Source: Arthrobacter ipis (GTDB lineage Bacteria > Actinomycetota > Actinomycetes > Actinomycetales > Micrococcaceae). Taken from it: DNA of 64,000 nt. A model generated the notes under the pieces. The model had not been told where the DNA came from, searched no databases, and worked only from the letters and a program-made list of their open reading frames with translations. This document shows, piece by piece, positions 1 through 9,591 of this stretch (its first letter is position 1; each line of letters begins with the position of its first letter). The translations under genes and the position numbers were made by a program. The stretch covers positions 1,038,093 to 1,102,092 of the forward strand of contig NZ_JAAOXD010000001.1 of the NCBI RefSeq assembly GCF_014694315.1. The letters are read 5' to 3'.

Positions 1-215
1 CGGCCGCAGCCCCCGGGCTTGCGGGGGCAAGCCTGCAGCTGCCGGACGGTGCCGGCGGCGCCGGCCCGGCAAGTACGACGGCGTCACGCGTCAGCCGTCT
101 TCTCTCACCCCGGCCGCCGCTCGGCGGAGGCCTCCGCGCAGCCGTCCTTGCCGTGTGCGCGCTGCTACTGGCGATGCCCACCGCCCTGCTGATCGTTCCC
201 GGCCTGCTGGGCTGA
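1..215 (+). CDS. C-terminal end of a membrane protein, cut by the window edge
   Basis: An open frame enters from the left edge (first full codon at base 3) and stops with TGA at 213-215. It encodes about 70 residues: an Ala/Gly/Pro-rich stretch and then a hydrophobic helix rich in Leu, Ala and Val just before the stop, ending PGLLG. That looks like the last membrane segment of an integral membrane protein. Some membrane metallopeptidases end this way, but nothing visible identifies the family. It converges on parE, and a hairpin lies between the two genes. Function unknown. Confidence 0.5.
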   Translation, partial: AAAPGLAGASLQLPDGAGGAGPASTTASRVSRLLSPRPPLGGGLRAAVLAVCALLLAMPTALLIVPGLLG

Positions 216-250
216 GCCGGCCCGCCTGCTGGTTGAGCAGGCTCCGGCCG
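216..250. terminator. Hairpin between convergent genes
   Basis: The inverted repeat GCCTGCT (224-230) / AGCAGGC (236-242) has a 5-base loop, and flanking GCCGG / CCGGC extends it. It starts directly after the upstream stop codon and precedes the parE stop, so it could end transcription from both sides. There is no T-tract. Confidence 0.45.
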
Positions 251-267
251 ACGTTGGGCGCCGCGTC

Positions 268-2373
268 TCAGGCGTCGATGCGTTCGCGGTCCAGGCTGGA
301 GGCACCGGCGATGATGAAGTCCTTGCGCGGCGCGACGTCCGATCCCATCAGCAGGTCGAAGGTGGCTTCCGCCTGCTGCGCGTTCTCGATGTTCACCTTG
401 CGGAGCATGCGGTGCCGGGGGTCCATGGTGGTCTCGGCCAACTGTTCGGCGTCCATCTCGCCAAGGCCCTTGTAGCGCTGGATGGGTTCCTTGTACTTCC
501 TGCCCTCGGCGGCGAGCTTCGCCAGCAGGCTGTGCAGTTCAGCCTCGGAATATGTGTAGATCATCTCGTTGGCCTTTTGCCCGGCATTGATGACTTCCAC
601 CCGGTGCAGCGGCGGGACGGCCGCGAAGACCCGGCCCGCCTCCACCATGGGACGCATGTAGCGGAAGAACAAGGTGAGCAGCAGCGTGCGGATGTGCGCG
701 CCGTCGACGTCGGCGTCGGTCATCAGGATGACCTTCCCGTAGCGGGCCGCCTCAATCGCGAAGCTGCGTCCGGAACCGGCCCCGACCACCTGGATAAGGG
801 CCGCGCACTCGGCGTTGGAGAGCATGTCGCCCACTGAAGCCTTCTGGACGTTGAGGATCTTGCCGCGGATCGGCAGCAGTGCCTGGAAGTCGGAGGAGCG
901 CGCCAGTTTGGCCGTGCCGAGGGCCGAGTCGCCCTCCACGATGAACAGTTCGGAGCGGGCGACGTCGTCCGTGCGGCAGTCCGCAAGCTTGGTGGGCATT
1001 GACGACGTCTCGAGCGCGGTCTTCCGGCGCTGCGTCTCTTTGTGGACGCGGGCGGAGATGCGCGACTTCATCTCGCTGACGATCTTTTCCAGCAGCAGCG
1101 CGGACTGGGCTTTGTCGTTGCGGTTGGAGGAGTTGAGCTTGGCTGCGATCTCCTTCTCCACCACCCGGGCCACGATGGCCTTGACCGCGGAGGTGCCGAG
1201 GATCTCCTTCGTCTGGCCCTCGAACTGCGGCTCGGCGAGGCGCACGGTCAGGACGGCGGTGAGCCCGGCGAAGATGTCGTCCTTCTCGATCTTGTCGTTG
1301 CCGGCCTTGAGTTTTCGGGCGTTGGCTTCCACGGTCTTCCGGAAGGTCTTCACGAGGGCCTGCTCGAAGCCGGCCTGGTGCGTGCCGCCCTTCGGCGTGG
1401 AGATGATGTTCACGAAGCTGCGGACTGTGGTGTCGTAGCCGATCCCCCAGCGCAGCGCGACGTCCACTTCGCAGTCACGTTCCACTTCGGCGATTTTGCT
1501 GTGGCCCTTCTCGTCCAGCACGGGAACGGTTTCCTTGAACTTGCCGGCGCCATGCAGGCGCCAGACGTCCGTGACCCCGGAGTCTGCGGCGAGGAATTCC
1601 ACGAACTCGGAGATGCCGCCGTCGTGGTGGAACACTTCCTCGTGCGCTCCCAGTTCACCGGGCGTGCCGGGGAGCTTGCGCTCATCCCGGACGGTGATCT
1701 TCAGGCCGGGCACCAGGAAGGAGGTCTGCCGGGCCCGGGCGGTGAGTTCCTCGTAGGAGAACCGCGCGTCCGCGGTGAAGATCTGTGTGTCCGCCCAGTA
1801 GCGGATACGCGTTCCGGTGACGCCGCGCTTCGCCTTACCGACGACGTCGAGGACAGAGTCTTCGACGAACGGAGCGAACGTGGCGGTGGGGTTGGGCCGG
1901 CCGTTGTCATTGAAGCGGCCGGGTTCACCCCGGCGGAACGACATCTTGTAGGTCTTGCCGCCCCGGTCCACCTCCGCGTCGAGGCGTGCCGAGAGCGCGT
2001 TGACGACGGAGGCACCGACGCCGTGCAGGCCGCCGGAGGCGGTGTAGGAGCCGCCGCCGAACTTGCCGCCGGCATGCAATTTGGTGAAGACCACCTCGAC
2101 GCCGGTGAGGCCGGTCTTTGGTTCGACGTCGACGGGAATGCCGCGGCCGTCGTCGTGGATCTCTACAGAGTTGTCCGCGTGCAGGATGATCCTGATGTCG
2201 TGGCCGAAGCCGGCCAGCGCCTCGTCGACGGAGTTGTCGATGATTTCCCAGAGGCAGTGCATGAGGCCGCGGGAGTCCGTGGATCCGATATACATGCCGG
2301 GGCGTTTGCGCACGGCCTCCAGCCCCTCCAGCACCGAAAGGTGGCGGGCGGTGTAATCAGAACTCGGTGCCAC
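268..2373 (-). CDS. parE: DNA topoisomerase IV subunit B (GyrB/ParE family)
   Basis: ATPase subunit of a type IIA topoisomerase, 701 residues. The N-terminal GHKL ATPase shows EIIDNSVDEA (Mg-binding Asn), DDGRGIPVD and GGLHGVGASVVNALS (ATP lid). The C-terminal half has the TOPRIM motifs EGDSALG and DADVDGAHIRTLLL, followed by the GyrB-type tail with QRYKGLGEMD. I call ParE rather than GyrB because it lies next to sigA and not beside gyrA/dnaA/recF; its ParC partner is not in the window. The GTG start at 2373 has an AAGGAG Shine-Dalgarno sequence about 10 bases upstream. It is divergent from the DUF7455 gene. GyrB remains an alternative on sequence alone. Confidence 0.9.
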   Translation of the reverse strand: MAPSSDYTARHLSVLEGLEAVRKRPGMYIGSTDSRGLMHCLWEIIDNSVDEALAGFGHDIRIILHADNSVEIHDDGRGIPVDVEPKTGLTGVEVVFTKLHAGGKFGGGSYTASGGLHGVGASVVNALSARLDAEVDRGGKTYKMSFRRGEPGRFNDNGRPNPTATFAPFVEDSVLDVVGKAKRGVTGTRIRYWADTQIFTADARFSYEELTARARQTSFLVPGLKITVRDERKLPGTPGELGAHEEVFHHDGGISEFVEFLAADSGVTDVWRLHGAGKFKETVPVLDEKGHSKIAEVERDCEVDVALRWGIGYDTTVRSFVNIISTPKGGTHQAGFEQALVKTFRKTVEANARKLKAGNDKIEKDDIFAGLTAVLTVRLAEPQFEGQTKEILGTSAVKAIVARVVEKEIAAKLNSSNRNDKAQSALLLEKIVSEMKSRISARVHKETQRRKTALETSSMPTKLADCRTDDVARSELFIVEGDSALGTAKLARSSDFQALLPIRGKILNVQKASVGDMLSNAECAALIQVVGAGSGRSFAIEAARYGKVILMTDADVDGAHIRTLLLTLFFRYMRPMVEAGRVFAAVPPLHRVEVINAGQKANEMIYTYSEAELHSLLAKLAAEGRKYKEPIQRYKGLGEMDAEQLAETTMDPRHRMLRKVNIENAQQAEATFDLLMGSDVAPRKDFIIAGASSLDRERIDA

Positions 2374-2597
2374 AGGTAGTGAACTCCTTTGAGGAACAGG
2401 CCGGATCAGCGTAAAAGGCTCCCTCTAGCCTAGTCCCGCCACCGACGAACGCCTGACTGCCACTCCCGACACGGGCCGCCGCTCCGGGCGTTCGTTACGC
2501 AGACGTGATACGCGGACAGCGAAAGTGACCCATCCTTGCCATGGTTTGTCAGCGAATGCTGGTTATATAGATGTACAGATCTACTAAGGAGGCCGAC

Positions 2598-2819
2598 ATG
2601 ACAACAGCAGTTGCCGACCGCACGCTAACCGCAGCTGACCGGTGTGACCGTTGCGGAGCGCAGGCATACGTCCGGGTTGTACTCGAGTCCTCCGGAGGTG
2701 AGCTGCTCTTCTGCGCCCACCATTCACGCGCCGTCGAAGCGACCCTTAGGCCGCTCAGCTCGGACTGGCACGATGAGACGGACCGGCTGCACGAAAAGGC
2801 ACCGGTTCCGGTCGACTAG
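2598..2819 (+). CDS. Small DUF7455-type protein with a CxxC pair
   Basis: A 73-residue acidic protein. Near the N-terminus it carries CDRCGAQAYVRV (Cys-X2-Cys), then a beta-rich segment and FCAHH, so two cysteines and two histidines could form a small zinc ribbon. Actinobacteria commonly keep a protein like this near sigA, annotated DUF7455. An in-frame ATG exists at 2571, but the start at 2598 follows a perfect AAGGAGG (2586-2592) at the right spacing, so 2598 is the start. A strong terminator follows it. Function unknown. Confidence 0.8.
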   Translation: MTTAVADRTLTAADRCDRCGAQAYVRVVLESSGGELLFCAHHSRAVEATLRPLSSDWHDETDRLHEKAPVPVD

Positions 2820-2833
2820 ACAACAAAGCTTAA

Positions 2834-2870
2834 AGCCAGGGCCCCCGCGCGGGGTCCTGGCTTTTTCTTT
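2834..2870 (+). terminator. Rho-independent terminator
   Basis: AGCCAGG (2834-2840) pairs with CCTGGCT (2856-2862), with GC-rich pairing continuing inward. CTTTTTCTTT follows. It ends the DUF7455 transcript. Confidence 0.85.
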
Positions 2871-2938
2871 GTCGCCCTTATTTGTCGCCGGCACGGTTGC
2901 CGCGCTCAAATGTCATACCCCCTCCTCAGACTGTATCT

Positions 2939-3900
2939 ATGGATGGAATTGGGGCATCGGAACGGGCTCTGGCGGTCCGCGCGGGCGCCGGCACCCTGCT
3001 GGCTGCCGCGTTCTCCGGCGCCGCGGTTCCCGACGCCAATCCGTACTACGGGTTGCCGTATGACGATGACCTCGACGCCGCGTTTCCGGCATCCTTTCCG
3101 GAGGACCCGTTTCCTGAGGCTCTGTTCGCCGACCGTCCTTTCGACGAGGACCACTTTGACGACGGTGTTCCATCCAGCGCTGCAGGGACCGCGGCAAAGA
3201 CGGGGGCCTGGGCGCGGCCGAGCAGATCGCGCTGGTCAGGGGCGAGTCCCCAAACGGCGGGAACCGGCTCCTCTGCACAGCAAAAGCCCTGGTGCAGATG
3301 CCCCACGCCTTGGCCGCGCTGGATACAGGGCAGCTGAATGAAGAGCGGGTCATCCTGTTCGCCAGGGAAACAGCGGTCCTGTCAGTGGCCGACCGGACTG
3401 CCGTTGATGAGGAGCTAGCGGCAGAGACCGGAACCTTCAAGGGCGCCGTGACCCGGGCCATGGTGGCAGCCGTCCGGGCGGCAGCTATCCGGCGGAATCC
3501 CCGTTCCGTGGCCCAGCGGGCCAGCCATGCCGCATCGGAGCGCAGGGTAAGCCTGCGCCCGGCGCCGGACTGCATGACCCATTTCACGGCGCTGCCGCCC
3601 GTCCAGCAGGGCGTCTCAGTTCTGGCGGCGCTGCCCCCGGTTACGGCGTCGTCCTGGCTGACTGGGCACGGGACCTCATCGCCGGACTGGGAGAGCCGCG
3701 TCGTGTCCATCCCGCGGTGCACGATTCGGCTGCTCCACAGCCGATGTGAAGGAGCTCCAAGACCTGGGTTCGGCGGCTCTTCACCGCGCCCGGGACGGGT
3801 GACCTGGTGGCCATGGACTCCCGACGGCGTCTCTTCCCGGCACCGCTGCAGCATCGAACTGACGACGCCCACCGGCCACACTTACCGCTCCGCCCGCATA
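2939..3900 (+). pseudogene. Decayed DUF222 / HNH endonuclease (13E12-repeat family)
   Basis: Fragments of one DUF222/HNH protein lie in order but in different frames. From the ATG at 2939 comes an N-terminal region (MDGIGASERALAV onward). Near 3190-3205 the match moves to another frame: AAEQIALVRGESPN, then VQMPHALAALDTGQL, then SLRPAPD, up to about 3640. At 3765 a third frame gives [20 protein letters not shown], the segment normally just before the HNH motif. At 3853-3891 the second frame resumes with [13 protein letters not shown], the usual C-terminal tail. The Cys/His HNH core that belongs between these last two pieces is missing, as is much of the centre. At least three frame changes and two deletions make it non-functional. 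These genes are multicopy in Arthrobacter and behave like dispersed elements. Confidence 0.85.
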
Positions 3901-4026
3901 GGTTGGTCGCCTGTCGGCTGCGCCGAACTCCCGCGATTCAATGCTGCCCGAAATCCGACCGCCGGCGTACGCCCCTATTCATCGCGTCTCCAGTCTCGCG
4001 TGCCAACAACAAGACACCCGGGTACG

Positions 4027-4073
4027 ACAAAGGCCAGGCCTGCCGCCGATTCGACGGAAGGCCTGGCCTTTGT
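4027..4073. terminator. Perfect 14-bp hairpin downstream of sigA
   Basis: ACAAAGGCCAGGCC (4027-4040) and its exact reverse complement (4060-4073) flank a 19-base loop. Read on the minus strand it lies 25 bases past the sigA stop. A/T-rich ends give a short U-run on either strand, so it may work in both directions. Confidence 0.8.
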
Positions 4074-4097
4074 TCGTGTGTACTAGCCCAGCGTTTC

Positions 4098-5366
4098 CTA
4101 GTCCAGGTAGTCCCGCAGGACCTGCGACCGGGACGGGTGGCGGAGCTTGGACATCGTCTTCGATTCGATCTGACGGATGCGCTCACGGGTAACGCCGTAG
4201 ACCTTGCCGATTTCGTCTAAAGTCTTCGGCTGGCCATCCGTGAGGCCGAACCGCATGGCAACAACACCGGCTTCGCGCTCGGACAGGGTGTCCAGCACGG
4301 AGTGCAGCTGTTCCTGCAGCAGGGTGAAGCTCACGGCGTCGGCGGGCACCACGGCTTCGGAGTCCTCGATCAGGTCACCGAACTCGGAGTCGCCGTCCTC
4401 GCCAAGCGGGGTGTGCAGCGAAATAGGCTCGCGGCCGTACTTCTGGACCTCGACGACCTTCTCGGGGGTCATGTCGAGCTCAAGCGCCAGCTCTTCGGGC
4501 GTGGGTTCGCGGCCCAGGTCCTGCAGCATCTGGCGCTGGACACGGGCCAGCTTGTTAATGACTTCCACCATGTGCACCGGGATACGGATGGTGCGGGCCT
4601 GGTCCGCCATGGCGCGGGTGATGGCCTGGCGGATCCACCAAGTGGCGTAGGTGGAGAACTTAAAGCCCTTGGTGTAGTCGAACTTCTCAACGGCACGGAT
4701 GAGGCCGAGGTTGCCTTCCTGAATCAGGTCCAGGAACAGCATGCCGCGACCGGTGTAGCGCTTGGCCAGCGACACCACGAGACGGAGGTTGGCCTCGAGC
4801 AGGTGGTTCTTGGCGCGCTTGCCGTCATGGATGATGAACTCAAGCTCGCGCTTGTACTTCGGATCCATCGAGCCGTCGTCGGCGGCGATCTTCTCTTCGG
4901 CGAACAGGCCGGCCTCAATGCGGAGCGCGAGGTCAACTTCCTGCTCGGCGTTAAGGAGGGCTACCTTGCCGATTTGCTTCAGGTAGTCCTTGACGGGGTC
5001 GGCGGTGGCGCCGGCCGACATGACCTGCTGCACAGGTGCGTCGTCGTCATCGGCGTCAGAGTAAACGAATCCCGAACCGGTAGGCGCTGCGGCTTCCTTG
5101 CCGGCCTCGTCGGGTTCATCGACCAGATCAGCGGTGTCGGGCTGCGCTTCGTCGAGGTCCTCCTCGACTTCCGCATCGTCATCGGTTGAGCGGCTTCCGG
5201 CAGCTTCGGCCGCAGCCTTGGCTCCGGGCTTGGGTCCGCGCTTCTTGGGCTCGGGCTTCCCAGCGGCACGGGTGGCGGCACGCTTGGCGCTGGATGCCGC
5301 CGGCTTCTCCTCGGCAGTTTCAACGGCCAGGGCGGCGGGTTCCTTCTTCGCGGAAGACGGGGTCAC
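4098..5366 (-). CDS. sigA: Primary RNA polymerase sigma factor SigA/RpoD (HrdB type)
   Basis: Housekeeping sigma-70 factor, 422 residues. It has an Ala/Lys/Pro-rich then acidic N-terminal extension (about 1-115), typical of actinobacterial SigA. Region 1.2 follows ([16 protein letters not shown]), then region 2 with [36 protein letters not shown] and the -10 recognition helix in [13 protein letters not shown]. Region 3 is next, then region 4 with the -35 helix-turn-helix around [13 protein letters not shown]; the protein ends DYLD. The start is GTG at 5366 with GAAAGG upstream. It is transcribed alone, with its own hairpin downstream. It should recognise the -10 hexamers described elsewhere in this window. 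Confidence 0.97.
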   Translation of the reverse strand: MTPSSAKKEPAALAVETAEEKPAASSAKRAATRAAGKPEPKKRGPKPGAKAAAEAAGSRSTDDDAEVEEDLDEAQPDTADLVDEPDEAGKEAAAPTGSGFVYSDADDDDAPVQQVMSAGATADPVKDYLKQIGKVALLNAEQEVDLALRIEAGLFAEEKIAADDGSMDPKYKRELEFIIHDGKRAKNHLLEANLRLVVSLAKRYTGRGMLFLDLIQEGNLGLIRAVEKFDYTKGFKFSTYATWWIRQAITRAMADQARTIRIPVHMVEVINKLARVQRQMLQDLGREPTPEELALELDMTPEKVVEVQKYGREPISLHTPLGEDGDSEFGDLIEDSEAVVPADAVSFTLLQEQLHSVLDTLSEREAGVVAMRFGLTDGQPKTLDEIGKVYGVTRERIRQIESKTMSKLRHPSRSQVLRDYLD

Positions 5367-5713
5367 AGAAAACCTTTCTAGCGGCGGTCTGTGGAGTCAC
5401 CTTCGGGCAACACCACTATGACCCTGTCAAGTCCGTGATTCACATCAGATGCATCCGACCGACAGGGCCACTAAGTAGAACTGCCGGGGCGGCCGCAATG
5501 TTCCCGAATGGGATCCACTGCAAGCATTGATTCACGGACCCAACCGGGTCTCGGCCTCCATTGTCTCACGATTTTCCGCACCAGGGGCCGACCGGGCCGT
5601 AATACACCCCGCCGGCGGGGCGCGTCGGCTTCGGCATGCCTCTGTCTTCCGCCGAGTGGGGGCATGCACCCCGGGCCGTGCCTGGTACCTGCACTCGGTC
5701 CCGCCCCTTTGCT
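5367..5713. other. 347-bp spacer upstream of sigA
   Basis: This lies between the sigA start and the end of the DUF4192 gene, both on the minus strand. It must hold the sigA promoter. A minus-strand TTGACA is present near 5428-5433, but no -10 hexamer sits at 16-18 bases from it, so I do not call a promoter. I see no convincing small gene or RNA here. Confidence 0.4.
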
Positions 5714-7093
5714 CTACGCAGCGTCCGATCCGAATCTCTGCCACGCGGCCTCACTGCGCCCTGCCCAGCCGCAGATCGTTCCCCGCCGGACCACCTCGGA
5801 CAGCAACTCGGCCAACCGGTAGCCCGGGCTGGCTTCCATGGCCCGGGTCAATGATGCGTGCGCGAAGGAACCCCTCCCGCGGCACCATTCGATCCAGCCG
5901 GCGGCCGTTAGTGCCGCTGCCTGCGCCTCACCCGCGCCGCACGAGAGCCCCACCATCAGGCCCTCCAGGCGATTCAACGTGTCCCAGTCCGGCACGGGTG
6001 GACTCAGGCCCAGTAGGACTTCGCCATAGCCGGGCAGGGCATCCGGGCCGCAGCTGGAGATCGGCGCATGCTCGGGGTTGTTTGGTGCCTGCCCTTGTTC
6101 GGGACAGCTCGGAGTCACTTGCGTTTCCGGCAGCGGCGGGCAGGACACGGGCAATCCCTCCCCCGCGGAGAAAATCCCAAAGGCTTCCGCACCTGCGGCC
6201 GCTGCGGCGCGCCCCGCGGCCGCCATGACCAGGACGGCGTCGCGCCAGGCCGGAACACTGAGGGACGCGCGCAGGAAGCCGGCGAGTTCCGGTTCAAGGC
6301 CGTCTGGCGTGCCGGAGAGTGAACGGGCCGGAAGCGCCGATCCGCCGGGGACGACTGGCCCCGAGACGCCTCCCCCCGGAACGGCTTCAGGCGAAACGAT
6401 CTCCAGCGCAGCTGCCCAGGCATCGAGGACCGCGTCGAACTGCGCCCGAAGAGTCCCCTTGCCGGCCAAGGCCAGAGTCCACTCGCGTTCAGCTGCCATG
6501 ACAACGGCATCGTCCGCTGCCGGAGTGTCCGCGGCGCCGGGCGAAGGAGTACCCGGAGGCGCGCCGACGCTGCTGCCCAGGTACACCATTTCGGCATTGA
6601 GCCTGCTGTCCCGGATCTCGGCAATGGGCCGGCCTGGCTGCGGGCAGCAGCTGCTGTCAGCGCAGTAGATGTTGCGCCAGTACTCGTCGCCGACGCGCCA
6701 GGCGTCCCGCACCGGCATGCCGGCCAGGCCGAGCGCGCATTCCAGATCGGCGAGTAGGGGCCGAAAGGACAACGCCGCCGCACCTTCCCTGCCGTCGCCG
6801 TCAAGGCTGTGGTCGTTAAGGCTGTCGCCAAAACCGCCGTCGTCGAAGAAGACCAGCAGTGTGCCGTCGGCTTCCTTGTCCGCCAGAAGGTACTCCGCCA
6901 CAGTCCTTGCGAATGCCTCCCGGCCGCGGCGTCCGCCGTCCTCCGGGAGGTCGACCCGAAGCGTCGCTCCGAGGCGCTTGCCCTGCATGGTCATGGCCAC
7001 GAGGCTCTGCGATGGCCAGTAGCCAAGACTGTGCGGGATATAGCCAAGAATATCTTCGGGTCCGCTGATGGTGAGATGCTCGGGTGCTTTCAT
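5714..7093 (-). CDS. DUF4192 domain-containing protein
   Basis: A 459-residue actinobacterial protein of unknown function. The N-terminus (MKAPEHLTISGPEDILGYIP, then GYWPSQSLVAM) is the DUF4192 signature, and the family is often found next to sigA. No membrane segment is evident, so it is probably cytoplasmic. Two CxxxC-like clusters around CADSSCCPQPG suggest a possible metal site, which is inference. The frame stays open upstream to 7363, but the family N-terminus begins at the ATG at 7093. The C-terminus ends RFGSDAA. It follows the MFS gene on the same strand after 124 bases. Confidence 0.8.
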   Translation of the reverse strand: MKAPEHLTISGPEDILGYIPHSLGYWPSQSLVAMTMQGKRLGATLRVDLPEDGGRRGREAFARTVAEYLLADKEADGTLLVFFDDGGFGDSLNDHSLDGDGREGAAALSFRPLLADLECALGLAGMPVRDAWRVGDEYWRNIYCADSSCCPQPGRPIAEIRDSRLNAEMVYLGSSVGAPPGTPSPGAADTPAADDAVVMAAEREWTLALAGKGTLRAQFDAVLDAWAAALEIVSPEAVPGGGVSGPVVPGGSALPARSLSGTPDGLEPELAGFLRASLSVPAWRDAVLVMAAAGRAAAAAGAEAFGIFSAGEGLPVSCPPLPETQVTPSCPEQGQAPNNPEHAPISSCGPDALPGYGEVLLGLSPPVPDWDTLNRLEGLMVGLSCGAGEAQAAALTAAGWIEWCRGRGSFAHASLTRAMEASPGYRLAELLSEVVRRGTICGWAGRSEAAWQRFGSDAA

Positions 7094-7217
7094 GAAAACA
7101 GCTTCCGACGGCGGTGACCGCGTCCGCGATACCCGACTGGCCCTATGTGGACAACAGGCGGTTGTTAAGGAGTAGTGCCCCACAAGAAGTGCAGTGGCGC
7201 TGTCGGCGATAAAACCT

Positions 7218-8558
7218 CTAGCCGCGGAAAGGCGTCTTGCGGCGGGCAATCCGTGCCCTGCGCTGCTGGGCCATTGCCTGCAACAGCGGAGGCACCACCA
7301 CACCCTGGGCCGCCATCTGCCGCCGGACCTTGCGGCGGACCACCAGCATGGCGACGGAGCCAACCCCGAGGATCAGGAAGTGAACGCAGAGCGCGATGCG
7401 GAACGGTTCCAGGCCGTAGAGCTCCCCGCGGGAAAAGCCCGTCGAGTTGAGGATGTCCAGGACGGCGCCGATCAGGTAGATGGCCATGAGCGCTGCGAAG
7501 AAGCCGCCCACGTTGACGATGCCCGTGGCGGTCCCGATCCGGTGGGCCGGGTTAAAGGTGCGGGCGAAGTCGAAGCCGATCATGGAGCCCGGGCCGCCGA
7601 TGGCCAGCACCACGATGAGGACCGCCAGCAGCCACAGGGGTGAGCGGCCGGGATACAGCAGCACGGCCGCCCACGCTGCCGCGGTGGCAGCGACGAGGAG
7701 GAGAACCATGGTGGAGCGACGGAGGGGGTGCCGCGCAACAAAGCGTCCGATCAGCGGCCCGGCCCCGATGGCGCCGGCCACGTAGAGGGACATGAGCGAG
7801 GCGACGGTGCCGGCGTCGAGCCCCTGCGCCGAAATCAGGAACGGGTAGCCCCAGGTCATCGCGAACACGGTGCCGCTGAACTGGATGGTGAAGTGGCTCC
7901 ACATTCCCAGCCGCGTCCCCGGCTGCTTCCACGCACGCGACAGTGAAACGCCCGTGGCGCGCAGCCCCTTGGCCGCGTCCCCCTTTGGCGTGCCGGACGG
8001 CACGTCCTGCAGCATCAGGACAACCAGCACGACGGCGACACCGGAGAATCCGGCCAGCGCAAGGAACGCCGGGGTCCAGCCCGCAGCGTGCAGGATAAAG
8101 GCGAACGGCACCACGCTCAGCAGCTGGCCGAGCTGTCCGGACATGCCGGTCAGCTGGGTTAGCAGCGGAACCCGCGCGGGCGCGAACCACAGCGGAATCA
8201 GCCGGATGACGGAGATGAAAGTCATGGCGTCGCCGGCGCCCACGAGCACGCGGCCCAGTACACCTGCCGGGACGCTGTCCGCAAACGCCAGCTGCAGCTG
8301 GCCGAGGCCCATCAGCAGGGCGCCCCCGGCAATCATTGCCCGGGAACCGAACCTGTCCACCAGCACGCCCACCGGAATCTGCAGGCCGGCGTACACCAGC
8401 AGCTGAAGCACCGTGAAAAAGGAGATGGCCGAGGCGCTCGCGTGGAACCTCTCGGTGGCCTCCAGGCCCACCACACCGAACGACGTACGCTGCGTCACCG
8501 CCACGAGGTAAGAGAAGATGCCAATGGACCAGATGAGCCAGGCGCGGGGTGCAGTCAC
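7218..8558 (-). CDS. MFS transporter
   Basis: A 446-residue major facilitator with about 12 hydrophobic segments. The loop between the second and third segments carries the MFS signature as GVLVDRFGSRAMI (compare G-X3-D-R-X-G-R). A central hydrophilic loop (about 190-215) divides the two six-helix halves, and the tail is basic (RRKVRRQMAAQG, then RRARIARRKTPFRG). The substrate cannot be told from sequence. The start is GTG at 8558, and GATAAT lies 6 bases upstream, which suggests a leaderless transcript. It has no obvious functional link to its neighbours. Confidence 0.88.
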   Translation of the reverse strand: MTAPRAWLIWSIGIFSYLVAVTQRTSFGVVGLEATERFHASASAISFFTVLQLLVYAGLQIPVGVLVDRFGSRAMIAGGALLMGLGQLQLAFADSVPAGVLGRVLVGAGDAMTFISVIRLIPLWFAPARVPLLTQLTGMSGQLGQLLSVVPFAFILHAAGWTPAFLALAGFSGVAVVLVVLMLQDVPSGTPKGDAAKGLRATGVSLSRAWKQPGTRLGMWSHFTIQFSGTVFAMTWGYPFLISAQGLDAGTVASLMSLYVAGAIGAGPLIGRFVARHPLRRSTMVLLLVAATAAAWAAVLLYPGRSPLWLLAVLIVVLAIGGPGSMIGFDFARTFNPAHRIGTATGIVNVGGFFAALMAIYLIGAVLDILNSTGFSRGELYGLEPFRIALCVHFLILGVGSVAMLVVRRKVRRQMAAQGVVVPPLLQAMAQQRRARIARRKTPFRG

Positions 8559-8564
8559 CCTCTT

Positions 8565-8570
8565 ATTATC
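8565..8570 (-). promoter_or_regulatory. -10 hexamer, leaderless promoter of the MFS gene
   Basis: On the minus strand GATAAT is followed by 6 bases and the GTG start at 8558. This spacing puts the transcription start at or next to the start codon. No clear -35. Confidence 0.55.
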
Positions 8571-8652
8571 CTCGGCGGGAACAAAAATACTATTTAATTC
8601 GCCCGGTTTTGGCCCTGCAAGTGACGAGTCTTATGCCTTCCAGTGACGGGGC

Positions 8653-9591
8653 TTACGGCGCCGGATTCTCCCGGGCGAGGTAGGCCTCCACAGCGGCGCC
8701 CAGGGCATCGCCGTCGGGCAGTTCATCGTTCTCGTTGGCGAGCAGGGACCGGCGCACCGTGCCCTCTGCCTTTTCGTCGTAGCGGGCCTCAAGCCGGGCC
8801 ACCACCTGCTGGACTTCCTCCGAGGCCTCGATCTGCTCGGCAATCTGCCGGCCCACTTCGCGGCCGGACTCGCGCAGCCGGTCTGTCGGCAGCATCAGTG
8901 ACGTGGCTGCTCCCAGGTACTCCAGCCCCGCCACAGCGGCGGTGGGGTACTCCGCCTCGGCCAGATAGTGCGGCACGTGGATCACGTACCCGGCAACATT
9001 GCGGCCGGCGTCAGTCAGGCGGAGTTCCAGGACATGCCCGACGGCGGCCGGAACTTCCACGGTCGGCTTCCACGAGGAGATGCCTTCAATAAGTTCGGGC
9101 CGGTTGCCGTGCACAGTCACCCCCACCGGGCGCGTGTGGGGCACGGGCATGGGAATCGAGTGGATCCAGGTCACCAGGTTGACGTCCAGTGCCTCAACGA
9201 TCTGCACTACGGCGCGGGCGAAACGTTCCCACTGCAAGTCCGGCTCGAACCCGGCGAGGAACAGGAAGGGCTTGCCCAGCCCGTCAACAAGCCTGTACAG
9301 GGCCAGGGTGGGCGGCTGGTAATCCTGCAGATGGTCCTCGACAAAGGTCACATGCGGGCGCCGGGAGCGGTAGTCCATCAGCTGGTCGGCGTCGAACACG
9401 GCCACACGTTCGGAGTCGAGCGTGTCCAGCAGTTCGTCCGTGATCTGCCGGACCACGTGGCCGGCATCGGCGAAACCAGTGAAGCCCATCACCAGGTTCA
9501 GCCCGCGGAGCTCAGGGTTATGGAACAGCCCAATGTTCTTGGCATACAGCGCGTCGGGGTCCAGCAGCGAGCCGGAAATCCTTTCAAACAC
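8653..9591 (-). CDS. PAC2 family protein (proteasome assembly chaperone-like)
   Basis: A 312-residue soluble protein with the PAC2 pattern: LRGLNLVMGFTGFADAGHVV near the N-terminus, the RPHVTF segment, LFLAGFEPDLQWERF, and VGVTVHGNRPELI. Actinobacterial PAC2 proteins resemble eukaryotic proteasome-assembly chaperones, but their bacterial role is not established. The frame is open far upstream through pepA. The GTG at 9591 is chosen because it follows AAAGGAA at normal spacing and begins the family N-terminus (FERISGSLLDP). It is divergent from pepA across 207 bases. Confidence 0.85.
   Translation of the reverse strand: MFERISGSLLDPDALYAKNIGLFHNPELRGLNLVMGFTGFADAGHVVRQITDELLDTLDSERVAVFDADQLMDYRSRRPHVTFVEDHLQDYQPPTLALYRLVDGLGKPFLFLAGFEPDLQWERFARAVVQIVEALDVNLVTWIHSIPMPVPHTRPVGVTVHGNRPELIEGISSWKPTVEVPAAVGHVLELRLTDAGRNVAGYVIHVPHYLAEAEYPTAAVAGLEYLGAATSLMLPTDRLRESGREVGRQIAEQIEASEEVQQVVARLEARYDEKAEGTVRRSLLANENDELPDGDALGAAVEAYLARENPAP

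Noticed and set aside
1042..2379. Long open frame (445 codons) on the plus strand across parE
   Set aside because: It is antisense to a clearly conserved gene. High GC at third codon positions leaves long stop-free frames on the other strand, and the translation shows no known motif.
2571..2597. Earlier start of the DUF7455 gene at the ATG 2571
   Set aside because: A perfect AAGGAGG lies between this ATG and the one at 2598, at the right distance only for the latter.
5428..5433. TTGACA upstream of sigA as a -35 element
   Set aside because: No -10-like hexamer lies 16-18 bases downstream on the minus strand, so no promoter could be supported.
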